A stretch of 64,000 nt of DNA from Neelides folsomi (taxonomy: Eukaryota; Arthropoda; Collembola; Neelipleona; Neelidae). Position numbers and translations under genes: made by a program. The stretch lies in NCBI GenBank assembly GCA_034687125.1, contig JAQGBZ010000009.1, positions 516,829 to 580,828 of the forward strand, given 5' to 3'. Under the pieces are notes generated by a model. That model was not told the DNA's origin. It saw nothing but the letters and a program-made list of their open reading frames with translations, and made no database searches. Position 1 is the first letter of the stretch. Each line of letters starts with the position of its first letter. Positions 25,201-36,487 of this stretch are shown piece by piece.

Positions 25201-27716
25201 CTGCAAAAGATCCAAAGAATTGAAGGGAAGGTTCACAATATTTTGGCCTTCTTATATCAATCCCACATATCTCATTTCCGGCCCTCTCTCCCCCCCTCCA
25301 TTCATTCCCGCCTTGAATTGAGGAAATGGAAAGGAAAATAAGGTCTTATCCCCAATCAATTTCCTTATCATCCAAACTCCAATCCCTTACATTTAACTCA
25401 TTGTCAATTAACGATAAGAATTTTGGAAAATGAAAAAGAGAAGGTATTCATTGGAATAAATACCATTTGAATAATAAATAGTAATATTGGAATAATATAT
25501 TCTCATTTAAATGAAACAAGGTCCAATAGCCTCAATATCAAAATAACTTTTGTCAACAAAAGGGTCTGTTAATTGAGAAAAGAATGTATTATAAAGCTCA
25601 AAGCTATAGATATCATTCTTATCCGCTTTTAAGCCAATTATTTAACCTGTCTTTGAGAGTTCAAACTTTCTCAGAAATGTTTTCCCAAAAGGACCTTGCC
25701 CACACGGAGCGTATAGTAAAGGAGAAGAAAAAAATAGATTCCTAATCACTCTCAACTCTCTCATGGGGTTGAATGAATTAAGAGGGAGTTTCTTTCCAGA
25801 CACCTCCGCCATTCATTATATAACATTTACTTTGCATTTCAAATGTCGCCCAATTCCTCATTTTCCCTCTATTTATCTCTCATAGCGTCGTAGTGAGAGG
25901 CCACACACACATACAAATACATACACACACACACACAAACCATCGAGTTGAATGCGCTAATCAAATTGAATAAACTGAATAAGCTCTATGGATCTCCCCA
26001 TTCTCATATTTCTCGTAACATGAGCCAAACATACGATTCCAAAGACCCAATGTAAAATGAATGATCTTTGTTTACCAACAATTTTTCTTTTCTCCTTCAT
26101 TAGCTCAATTTTTGCAAAAAAAAGTTTGCTTACTTTGAAAATGTCCTTCTCCTGGTCAGTCCAAATGTTGAGGAGGGGCTTTTCTTTGTACTCCTGCATG
26201 GGGTCCTCGATGAGACCGTTGGTATTTTTGAATCGTCTTTTCCTCGCCCGTTCGTCGAGTAGAATGGGCGGGATGACAGCATAAGACCGCATTTTCTTAT
26301 CCTCCAACTCCTACTCAAATGAGGGATTATTATTAGCAAGGATAATAAAGGAATAAAAAAGAGTCCTTGCCTGTTCGTGCAGCCCGTCCATGATTTCCTC
26401 CAAATCCGCATCGGACTTGATGCGGGACCCAACTCGGGAAAATCTTTCCTTGTCCTCCCGCTGCTTCCGGAGCTCGGGAAAGACCTTTTCAAAGGTCTCG
26501 CGGTTCTTGGCCTCCTTTGCCCGATTCTTGGCGTTGTTTTCCTTTTTCTCGAGCTTTTTGGAAAAGTCATTCGAGAGCTTGGAGTAGGTGGTGGTCAGGT
26601 ACTCCTCCCGCCGGCTCTTCTCCTTCAATCGTCCTTTGAAGAACTCCAGGAGCTTGCTCTTGAAACTATTGTACTTGAGCTTGTTGTCGTGGTAGAGGGC
26701 CGAGTCCGAGGGCTGGTTGTAGAGTGGCAGGTCCACCTTCGGGCCCAGTTTTTCTAGAAGGTTATGGGCTGCGAGGGCCCGCTTCCGGTTCTCCGAATAA
26801 ATCCGCTGCGGGAGAGTGCGAATGAACGTGTCGGCCGCGATGGCCTCCTCCTTAGTGTCCCGCTTCGGCTGCGTGGCCGCTTCTTCGAGCTCAACCTTCT
26901 TTTTCTTCAGCTTGGCGATTTGGCTCTCGGTTTTTGCGATTTCGCGGTCGACGCGGGCGATCTGCTGGAGCAGCTCCTCCTTTGTGGACCGCAGGGGCGA
27001 CTCGTCCCGGAGGGATTCGGACGGCAGTGTTGGGCTGATGGCCTCTACTTGGGGATTATAGGCGGGCCCGCTCCTCGCTCGGTCCGTCTCGATCCGCAGC
27101 GGGGTGTGGACATCGGGCTTGGAATCGCCGAGGCGAAGCTTTTTACACGGAGGACTCTCGTTCATCGTCACGAGTTTGACCATGCCTCCGTAGTGTGGGG
27201 CTTGGGACGGACGGTCGGAGCGGGGAGTGTGGGGAGTCGTGGCTTGCGGTAAAATGTACTCAGACGGCGGTTGAGGTGGCGGGTGGAGCAGCGTCAACCG
27301 ACGGCTCGGCCCGGCTTGTCCCCGCTCCTCTGCACTCCGAAAGGCCGAAGCGGCCGTGGGGAGCCCGCTCGGAGATCCCCCATGCCCGTAGCTCACATAC
27401 CGACCCGGGTCCCGGGTGAGGTAAAGGGCTCCCGGGTTACCGACGGCCGTGTTCGGAGGCGTAGACCGCGACCCTCCCTTGTACGCCCCGAGACTCCCAT
27501 CCCTGCAAAGAAAGAAAGTCTTGAGGTCCATGAGCTCTACCACTCTCCTCCGCAAGGAACGGTCCGAAACCAAAATGTTCCGGTTCCCGAGGAAGGTCTT
27601 TCCCGCGGCCAGTGACCTGACCTTGTCTGCCCTGAGGGCGGCCGAGCGGAGTTGTAGGGGGACACGAGGATGTCGACGGGCTGGCCGAGGTGGGGGGCCG
27701 CCTTGACTCCGTCCAT
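10286..27716 (-). CDS. NCOR: NCoR/SMRT-family nuclear receptor corepressor (SMRTER-like)
   Basis: This scaffold links unliganded nuclear receptors to the HDAC3 complex. Sixteen coding exons in transcript order are 27622-27716, 26371-27502, 26134-26310, 24764-25200, 24431-24537, 17086-17549, 16434-16559, 16234-16377, 15937-16171, 15074-15198, 13816-14361, 12685-13246, 12073-12204, 11798-11963, 10680-11363 and 10286-10553. They sum to 5400 nt (1799 aa), with all phases consistent. Visible parts are a coiled coil (about 206-242, QIAKLKKKK), the conserved PLYNQPSDSALYHDN block, SANT1 (about 458-510, WTDQEKDIFK then QHPKNFGIIKSYLERKS), a Cys-rich segment (about 657-755), SANT2 (about 789-846) and the repressive block GHDAFASLVDIAAAQ. 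The C-terminus holds LIDAIITHQI (about 1507), a CoRNR-like helix, and ISPLDYMKNRIIEVM (about 1737). There are Q/A- and Q-rich tracts. Intron 2 uses a GC donor. An upstream in-frame ATG (27839) is an alternative start. Confidence 0.93.
15430..15453. repeat. TA microsatellite inside an NCoR intron
   Basis: A pure TA dinucleotide run of about 24 bp lies in the intron between coding exons 9 and 10 of the corepressor gene. A second, shorter AT run follows 20 bp later. Confidence 0.9.
17550..24430 (-). other. Large NCoR intron 5 (6.9 kb) hosting a nested gene
   Basis: The exons on either side join in phase 1 (G at 24431 to GG at 17549) to read ENG-DKGGPHNCGVC, so no coding exon of the corepressor is needed in between. 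Most of the intron is AT-rich and featureless. The exception is an opposite-strand zinc-finger gene around 21375-22975. I saw no other convincing exon on either strand. Confidence 0.7.
21375..22975 (+). CDS. Nested C2H2 zinc-finger protein, unnamed; 5' end uncertain
   Basis: Two exons can be defined. The first is open from about 21375 to 21732, with its first in-frame ATG at 21554. The second is 22567-22975. They are separated by an 834-bp GT-AG intron and join in phase 2. From the ATG the product is 195 aa. A near-N-terminal MEDSAIDLSLRPR contains a DLS core like CtBP-docking motifs. Finger 1 (about 118-138) has CIYC spaced 12 residues from H-X3-H. Finger 2 (about 174-194, CKKC to HKKTC) is a C2HC variant that ends the protein one residue before the stop. 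An acceptor-like sequence before 21375 leaves room for an upstream exon. The gene lies wholly inside corepressor intron 5 on the opposite strand. The higher GC of its exons against the AT-rich intron supports coding. I do not recognise a named orthologue; a DNA-binding role is inferred from the fingers only. Confidence 0.7.
25900..25938. repeat. CA-rich microsatellite inside an NCoR intron
   Basis: Interrupted CA dinucleotide runs of about 39 bp lie in the intron between coding exons 3 and 4 of the corepressor gene. Confidence 0.8.
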
Positions 27717-28253
27717 GGGGCTGGGGCTTGGGGTCAGGTCACAAATTGACGGGAGGCAGGGAGCAGAGTGCCACGTAGGAGAGAGAAGAGTGAGCGACTG
27801 GCGAGCCTCCGACCCTCGGCTCAACACCACCGGCACCACCTTGGACTCTCCTCGTCACTGACTAGGCGCCGCTCACCCCGGCCCCCCCTCGCCCCGGTCG
27901 AGTTCACTTCCGGGGAGAGGAACGTCCATCCATCTTGGACTCTTCCCCACAACCCAACAGAGGGGACCAAGACATACAGACGCGAGGTCCACATACAGCC
28001 GATCCGCAAATACCCGCAAACTCCCCTTGGGCCGCTCTCCCCGCCTGGGTACAACAATGTCCGGTAGGAACCCAGCTGACATGTCAAGTGGCCAATCTGT
28101 GCAATAATAATATTACACATTCCGCCGTTCATCCAGGATCTGGCCCGCATTTGTGGAAAGAGGGTATATTGGAAGAAAAAGAGGAACTGCAGAACCATCA
28201 AGACAAAACCAGTCGCCCCCTTTTGACCCGCTCCACAACTCGAAACAAAAACC
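27717..28253. promoter_or_regulatory. Putative bidirectional promoter region, NCoR / PRPF19
   Basis: The inferred start codons of the corepressor (minus) and PRPF19 (plus) face away from each other across 537 bp. The half next to the corepressor is clearly more GC-rich than the window average. Head-to-head spacing this short usually means shared or overlapping promoters. I could not place a TATA box or a transcription start with confidence. Confidence 0.4.
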
Positions 28254-30350
28254 ATGGCGTTGGTCTGTGCGAGTAAGTTAAAAATTTAATTACATTTAAC
28301 TATGCCCATTGACCTCTATGACCCGACAGTGTCAAGTTTGAATTTCCCCTTTGTAAATCTCTAACCCTTGCCGGTCTTTTGTTTTCAGTTTCTAATGAAG
28401 TCCCGGACTCTCCCGTCATCTCGCCGGTCTCAGGGAGCGTGTTTGAAAAGAGATTAATTGAAAAACTTCTGACCGAAAATGGAAACAAGGATCCCGTCAA
28501 TGGAGAAATTCTCACCATTGAGATGCTCATCGAAATTAAAAGTAAAAAGGAATTAATTAATTATTCAGGATTTTTTTAAAATTAAAATGCCAATTTCCTT
28601 TTAGCTCCTCCATTCGTGAAAGCGAAGCCGCCTTCAGCTACGAGCATTCCGGGAATTCTAAAATCTCTCCAAGATGAATGGGACGCCGTCATGCTCAATT
28701 GGTAATTAAACCACCAATTAATGGACCATTAATGATATAAATTATTCTTTACAGCTTCGCCATGAGACAACAATTAAACACAGCGAGACAAGAATTGTCC
28801 CATGCTCTTTACCAACACGATGCCGCATGCCGAGTTATCGCTCGTCTCTCAAAGGAAGTAGCAGCAGCGCGAGATGCTCTCGCCACGCTTAAACCCCAAC
28901 AAGCAAATTATATTTCAAATGCTCCAATGGTAAAATCATTATTTAATTTATAAAAATTCTTCATTTACATCCAATTAAATTTTTTTAATTTCAGACCGCT
29001 ACTGAAGCTTCTGGTGGGCCTTCAGAGACTTTGGGCATTAGTGAGGAAGTGAAGCAAAAACTTCAAGACACGGCTAGCCTTCTTACACAAGAGAGGAAGA
29101 AAAAGGGAAAGATCATTCCTGTTGGATTGGCCCAACCAGAAACCATCAAAGAATATCATGCTGCGAGATCCCACTCGGTATTTGATATATATTATAATAT
29201 TTTTTAAATCTAAAAAAATCCTCATTTTGAATTTTGTCCTTCTAGGGTTTGCATAGTGCTGGTGTTCCTGGAATCAACTGTCTCGACCTCCAAGGGAATG
29301 TAATTGTGACTGGTGGAAACGACAAGTGCGTGACTGTGTTCATTAAAGACCTAGAACAGATCTCCACAGTCCTCAAGGGTCATTCAAAGAAAGTTGTTAA
29401 AGTTCTCGCACATCCAACTCCTGTAAGTCCCCATCATTCAATTTGAATTGATCAACTTTAATCTCATTATTTATTACAACCAATATTAATTTTATTATTT
29501 TTATATCTCCAGAGTTTATGTCTGAGTGGATCTATTGACGCGACTGTTCGAGTTTGGCATGTTCCAACCTCGCAAAGCATTCAAATCATTCGAGCTCATG
29601 ATCAGGCAATCACGGGCTTGTCACTTCATCCTACTGGGGATTATGTCTTAACTTCCTCCATGGACCACTACTGGGCATTTTCTGACATTCGAAACGGATC
29701 TATTTTGGCAAAAGTGGTACGTTGATTAAATATAAATTTAATTTATAAATGATCTCCTTTTAATCAATTTAATATTTCTGGTAGATCGGAGACGAAGAAC
29801 ATCCTTTGTGCTCTGCTCAATTTCATCCTGATGGCCTCATTTTTGCCACTGGTACTTTAAATAGCAACGTAAAGATTTGGGATCTGAAGGAGCACACCAA
29901 TGTTGCGACTTTCACCGGCCATGATGGCCCTGTCACTTCCATCGCCTTCTCTGAGAATGGCTATTACCTCGCCACGTCAGCCGAAGACGCATCGATCAAA
30001 TTGTGGGATTTGAGGAAGCTGAAGAATTTCAAAACCATTCAAATGGAACAAGGGTTCACTATTAACGACCTCACTTTTGATCAAAGCGGATCATATCTCG
30101 CTTTTGCTGGCCCAGTCGTCAAGTAAGTTGATGGAATCAATAATTCTCATTTATTTTATTTTTTTATTCAATTGGAGTCCCTTATATTGGATTTTTTATG
30201 AACAGGGTTTACGGATGTAAGACTTGGAATGAAATCGCTTCGTATGATGAGCACACTGGGCCTGTGACTGGAATTCGATTTGGCCCTAACTGCACTTATC
30301 TTGCTTCTTCCTCTGCTGACAGAACTTTAAAGATCTACGAGGAACCTTAG
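28254..30350 (+). CDS. PRPF19: Pre-mRNA processing factor 19 (Prp19, U-box E3 ligase with WD40 repeats)
   Basis: Nine coding exons are 28254-28272, 28389-28541, 28605-28701, 28755-28929, 28995-29177, 29246-29422, 29513-29716, 29785-30122 and 30206-30350. They give 1491 nt (496 aa; human is 504 aa). The N-terminal U-box reads [20 protein letters not shown] and continues with a conserved ENG..DPVNGE stretch. Next comes the tetramerising, CDC5L-binding coiled coil ([19 protein letters not shown]). The C-terminal half is a WD40 propeller, with [26 protein letters not shown] and [20 protein letters not shown]. Prp19 is the core of the NineTeen complex. It activates the spliceosome by ubiquitylation and also acts in DNA damage signalling. 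The 19-nt first coding exon is very short but gives the conserved N-terminus. All introns are GT-AG and short. The order on the same strand is PRPF19 then HIRA. Confidence 0.97.
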
Positions 30351-31075
30351 CTTTGTAAAAATATATTTATTTCTTTAGGGACAATTCCTTTTTTATAGCT
30401 TCTTATTTTTTAATTTGCTCGATTTGAGTTATATCCAATTGATAAAATCTATTTCATGTTGATGACAAAATGTAATAAAGTTTCAAATTCCATACACGTC
30501 CAAAAAATCATTTTCAATCCATAATTGTCCGGGGATGTAGGGGTTGAATTATATAATAGTTTATATACCTTCTCTCCTACCTTTGGAAGATCATGAGGTG
30601 TGAACGTGGGTGAGCGGTTGGAAGGTTGAGGATGCATTTGGTGAGAATGGAGCCGGAGGGGAGCTAAGGCCATATTATTCATACCATGTTTTGGGCATAT
30701 CTTGAACACAGTCCTTTGAATCAGAGAAAACCAAGTTGTTGGTACCGGGAAATTCCAAGCAGAGTCTGCAAGCGGTTGTCAATGTGGCCCATCCGAGTGA
30801 TCCGAGGACATTAAAAGACCCAATTTATATTACAAATCCGTGTTAATTTAATATCAAAACAATCCCCTTGGTTTCACCATATCTCAATGAGAATTAAAAC
30901 AATGAGTTGATTATTTCATTTCAATGTTTTTCATACCATCCGTATGAAGGCAGAAAAATATTTTGAGCATAAAATTCCAATTTCATAATTCAACTGTGAA
31001 GTGAAAATGAGGACTTGAAGAGAAATTGGACTTGAGATTCAAATTGAACTTTGACACATTTGAGGAGTTTTGGAA
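30351..31075. other. Intergenic gap between PRPF19 and HIRA
   Basis: This 725-bp stretch between two plus-strand genes should hold the PRPF19 3' UTR and the HIRA promoter. A minus-strand open stretch at 30449-30709 has no recognisable family and no splice partners. I see no other feature. Confidence 0.4.
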
Positions 31076-34000
31076 ATGAAACTTCTAAAGCCTGAATGGG
31101 TCAACCATGAAGGTAATTATAAAAATTTATTACTCCATTTAGCCACTCTTGGATCAAACTAACTTTTTAAATGCCCTTTGAAGGAAATCCGATATTTGCC
31201 ATTGACATTCATCCCGATGATACAAGATTCGCTACGGGTGGACAAGGTGAAAAATCGAAATCTTAATATTGTCTGGATGAGACCGTTTAATTTTGATTTT
31301 ATTAAATTTTAAGGGAATGATTCCCTCGGGCGGATCGTTATTTGGAACATGGTTCCAATCCTCAAGCAAGATGCAGTCAGAGATGACAAAATTCCAAAAA
31401 TATTATGCCAAATGGATCATCACAATGGTAATGATTTAAAATATCCGGAATAAACACATTATTATAATGATGAATTTTGAAATAGTGTAATAAAATTAAT
31501 AATAAAATTGAGATTGGATCTAAATTTTCTCTCAATGAATTTCTTTTCCAGCATGTGTGAATTGCCTACGATGGAGTCATTCAGGATTGTATTTGGCGTC
31601 AGGAGGAGACGACAAAATCATCATAATTTGGAAATTGGCTTCCAAATCTATTGGTGGCCCGGTCAACAGTGCCTTTGGGAAAACGAGCTATGAACAATGG
31701 AAAAGCGTCTCAACGCTCGTTGGCCATGGTGGAGATGTTTTGGATCTTTCGTGGTCCCCAGGGGACAAATATTTAGCCACGGCCTCCGTTGACAATACCG
31801 TAATTATTTGGGATGCTCAAGATTTCCCTCAGCGAATCACAGTTCTCAAAGGTAAATTTGGAATAAGAGGAACTTAAATGGAAAACAGTTTAATTGGGCA
31901 GAATTTAATTAAATGAATCGCTAATGTGAATTGTAATTTATTTAGGCCATACAAGTTTTGTCAAAGGAGTCACATGGGATCCTGTGAGCAAGTTCCTTGC
32001 AACCCAATCTGATGACAAGTCTTTAAAGATTTGGAAAACCTATGATTGGTCCCTTGAAGCAGACATCAAAGATCCGTTCATAGAGGTCAATTTCAATTAA
32101 TGTTAATTGACCAATGTTTTAACGTTTTTATATTTTTAGTGCGGGGGGACAACGACAGTATTAAGATTAAATTGGTCTCCCGATGGATCCTATCTTGTGT
32201 CTGCCCATGCGATGAACGGCGGAGGTCCAACGGCTCAAATTATCGATAGGAGTCAATGGAGCATTGACAAGGATTTCGTTGGACATCGAAAAGCCGTCGT
32301 TTGTGTGGTAAATTTTTAAAGGAATATTATGAGTTTGAAGAATTGAATTATTTAATTAAAATTGTCCAAATCGAAAACCTTAATGCCCCCAAAGAATTAA
32401 TGAACAAGGGAAATAAAATCGATTTGTCAATTTTAGCGATTCAGTCCGAGTCCCATTGAGAAGGAAGGAGATGGACAAAAATTTTGTATGGTGGCTCTTG
32501 GTTCTCGGGACAAGTCAGTTTCGGTCTGGTCGACCTCACTCAAACGCCCAGTTGTTGTTCTCAACGAACTTTTCAACAACAGCGTCATGGACCTCTCATG
32601 GTCCACCTCAGGAAGAATTCTCTTGGCTTGTTCTTGGGACGGCTCTGCAGCCGTGGCAGTATTTGCAGAAAAAGAAATACTTGGCCAGCCCCTCTCAGCG
32701 GAACAAACGGTTTCTTTCTAATCCACTTCAAGCTTTTATTTATGAATTTTAAAGCTCTTTAATTCCTATTTAATTCTAATATTCATTTCATATCCGCGTT
32801 TCACTCTATACGGCTTATTTGTTAATTAATTAATTTTCTAATCCATCAAGATTTAGAGGAAATTGCAATATTTTACAAAATAGGAACTATTGTAGCTTCA
32901 TATTGCCTTTTAATATAATTTGAGAAATGGTGCATTTACTGGTTAATTAAGCCATTAAATAAAAAAAATAATTAAAGGAGAATTCTGACTGTCTTTTGGT
33001 CTTGTAGCAAAAACTTATCAAAAAATGTTACGGGAACCACATCGTAAATAGCGAGACTCGAGTTATTCAAAATGTTGAAGTGCTTCTTGCAATGAAAAGA
33101 CTCGCAGAGGAAAAGTCGGTAGAAAATGAGGCGAAAAGTGTGGTCAAAAGCTCACCTGAAAAAATGGACGACTCTTCGGATAATGTGATCAAGGGCCCAA
33201 TAGATCGGCAGATTGAGACCCGGACCGCTGACGGGAAGCGTCGGATCACACCAAAGTTCATCGTCCCGGCCCATGAGGAATTGGCCATCGGCGATTCTCC
33301 AACGTATGGTTTTTTTTTACTCTTGTGCTTGGTATTTTGTTTGGAAAAGGGCAAAAGTGCAAAAGCACCCTTCCCTCGTTTTCACCAAACTCAAACGTGC
33401 TAGCAAGGCAATGCAATGATTGGAAAATGCTTAAAGACGTTTGGGGATAATGCCAGAACGAATGGGCGGTTGATTCACATTTTATGATTTTTTTAATCTC
33501 CTTTTTAGTCCTTAAATACATTTACCTATACCCTGATTTATATTTCTTGAAACTCAATTTATTCACTACTTTTATTATTTTTACACGTATAAACAAAAAA
33601 TATAATTATTTCCCCAATTCCTTAACAATAACCGAAATAGCAAAAATACAAAATTGAAAAATGGACATTTATTAGGTTAATTGTACATGATTATTACAAA
33701 TACAGAATGTATGTTTGTTGAAAATTTTAATGATCAACTTTCTTCAACTAGTTAAGATTATAATGTTTTTTTTTCTTTTAGAAAATCCACAGGAGTATTC
33801 GAAAAAAGTAAAGAGGTCAACGATGGGGGAGCGAATATGCGAGATAAAATGGTGTCAGGTCGAGAGGAAGCCCTACTCAATGACAAAGACGTGTCGACTA
33901 GTTCCAAAGGGGGAAATGAAGAGCAAGCGTTGAGGGAGAAAACACCGGTTGACCAACTACCGTCGGAAGTGACCTCGGAGAAGAATTTGGAAAATCGGGA

Positions 34001-35910
34001 TGAAGTTCCTACGTCTTCCGCCCGTGCTAATGGGATTACCCCGGAAGAGAACGAAAGGAATGCCCGGGTTCTTGAGAACGGAGAAGCCACACTGGAAGAA
34101 GTTCCAAGGAATAAAGAGAAAAAACTCGGTCGCCCTCGTGATCCTGATAAAATTCTTAAGAGGAAAAAAGGTGTAGACGATGAAGACATTCGCATTGTGA
34201 CCAATCCGGCAAAGAAGATTAAATCTGACAGCCCTCGTGTTCCTATTGAGCCTGAGTCTTCCATCAAAGCCTCATCTTCAACTCCTGTGACGACAACGGA
34301 TGAAAATCTACTTCCGCCTCTATCTGTCAAATCGGTCATTATGAATAGGGTATTTTAACCATAAATTAATTACCAATTAAATTGTAATTAATACCAACAT
34401 GTAATTCAATTAATATTAATTTTGTTATTTAACAAAATTTAATTTCAAAATGGTTAAGCATTGTTAATTCTTAGAATCAATTTTTTCAAGGTGAGCAATG
34501 GACGATTTGGACATTACGTTCTTGAAGTTGAGAACGGGGCAGTTGTTGGAAACGGGACAGGATATCGTCTAACATGTCGACATGATCCTGCGTTCCTCAA
34601 CGGCCTCACCTGGGACATGTGGACCGATGCTCCGATCTGCGGATTGTCCGGTGACAGCGGACGAATCGTGGTGATTTGTGCAGATGAAACTATTCACCTG
34701 TTTGACCTCAAGGGCCGCTACGCTTTCCCTCCCATTCTCCTCCCGGCCTACCCTGCCCGATATGCTCACATTGGACAGTTCTTCTGTATTGTAACGGTTC
34801 GAGCAGATCTCAAAGTATTCGATGTCCACGGGATGAAAAATGTCCTTCCAGCCCCAACCATCTCAATACTTCCGCTACTCAATCGAGCCTCGGCGTACAC
34901 AGGTAAGGTTTTTTTTATTTGACTCTTTGACTTTGAAACTTTAAATATAATTATAAATCTAACGTTAAATCCTTAAATCTAAAATATTAATTAAACTTGG
35001 ATCCTAATAGGCAAACCGGCTAAATTAGTTCAATTGAGTATGATCGCTTCAGGAAGTCCTCTAGTCTACATCTCTGATGGGAGAACTTACGTTTTTGATT
35101 TCAATCTCGTGTCATGGTATTTACATTTATTTTCAATTCGATTTCTTCTATTCATTTAATTGCATTATTTTGAAAAATACTTTAACTTTTGATTTAGGCT
35201 AATGGTTCAAGACCATTTTGGGAAAGTTACATCTCCTATGTGCCTTCGTTTCAATGATACCAAGAGTGGACTTCCAAAGATCCTCGACGCCAAGCGTGGA
35301 AAGAAAGATCCTCTTTTTCTCATTACTTACATGAAGTTCGAACTGGCTGTGGCCCAACAGCTGAAAAAGAGCGAAGACGTTCGTCAGTGGCTCATCACTC
35401 TTGCCTCAACTATGGCAGAACTTGGTGAATTTTTATCCGTTTAAAATATAATTTAATAAATGACAATATATTAAATAATCAAAAATATTTATTCAATAGC
35501 ATTTATTGGAAAATGTTATAATAATTCAAGTATTATAAATTGAGTCAATTTTGCCTTACTTAACTCAAATAATAGTAAATTAATCAATTCTAATTGAAAT
35601 TTTCAGATTTGAAGGAGGAACTCAATGTTCTCTGTGATGATCTTTTAGGACCTACCCATTCAACTGCATTGCTCAATACCTCATGGAATCCTTTTTGTGT
35701 GGTGAGTAGCATTTAATTAATTAATTAAATGTGGGGAACTATTAATGGTAATATTATTTAATAATAAAGGGTGTCTCGAAGAGGAAAGTCCTTCGACAGA
35801 TCTTAACCTCTCTGATTGAGAACCTCAAATGGCAAGATTTCTATTTTGAATATGACGGAAGGTTGAAGAAAGTCGAGGCAGAGGTTCCACCTCCATTCAC
35901 CTCCGATTGA
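31076..35910 (+). CDS. HIRA: Histone chaperone subunit HIRA
   Basis: HIRA is the scaffold of the complex that deposits histone H3.3-H4 independently of replication. Fourteen coding exons are 31076-31112, 31184-31246, 31314-31427, 31552-31851, 31946-32085, 32140-32307, 32437-32709, 33008-33303, 33782-34349, 34491-34902, 35011-35116, 35198-35424, 35607-35701 and 35770-35910. They give 2940 nt (979 aa; human is 1017 aa). An N-terminal WD40 propeller opens [13 protein letters not shown] and includes [37 protein letters not shown] and [17 protein letters not shown]. The ASF1-binding B domain is at about 435-447 ([13 protein letters not shown]). A basic linker contains [11 protein letters not shown], an AT-hook-like patch. 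The C-terminal domain starts near [12 protein letters not shown] and includes [15 protein letters not shown]. The exon 7 donor (ACG|GTTTCT) is weak but keeps the frame, and exon 10 begins at the acceptor directly before 34491. Confidence 0.95.
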
Positions 35911-36487
35911 CCCTCACGGAGAATACAAAAGTGATACTGTTTTTAAGGCACACCCGTTATTAGGAAACAACCACTATAAAAATTAAATCCTCAGTATTTT
36001 TAATTTTTTCGTTTTAATACTTTAAATAACCAAATGTACAATTAATGTTAGAAATAATTTAAAATACCTGTAATGAACACATCACTTGTGAGGAAAATCA
36101 CTTGAGTTAATTATAAGATAAATTGTTTCATTTCCAATCGTATTAATTCGCCAAAATGTTATTAAATATACTTAACCTTATTTATCTTTAATATTAATAA
36201 GTTTTTATACATCTGACCTTTAAAATTGAAACTAGGTATGTATTTGTACGTTTCCTCGTCGTATATCCTGCCACTGTGGCTGACAAATTATGTAAACTTA
36301 TATTTAAAGTAGCTAATTAAATTTAATAATAATTAGAGAACCGGAAGAATTGTAATTATAATGAATAAAGTGATTTTAATATATAATCAAAAGCACATTT
36401 ATCACATCTAGGTGTAAATTGATCAATTGGAATGGATTAAGATTTAACATAAAAAAATATGTTGAGATTGGCTGAATTAAACAATAA
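35911..36487. other. Convergent 3' gap between HIRA and ORC2
   Basis: The stop codons of HIRA (+) and ORC2 (-) face each other across 577 bp of very AT-rich DNA. This should hold both 3' UTRs. I see no gene here. Confidence 0.45.

Noticed and set aside
27821-28255. Long minus-strand frame overlapping the PRPF19 start
   Set aside because: It runs through the divergent promoter and the PRPF19 first exon. There is no family match; GC-rich DNA gives long chance frames here.
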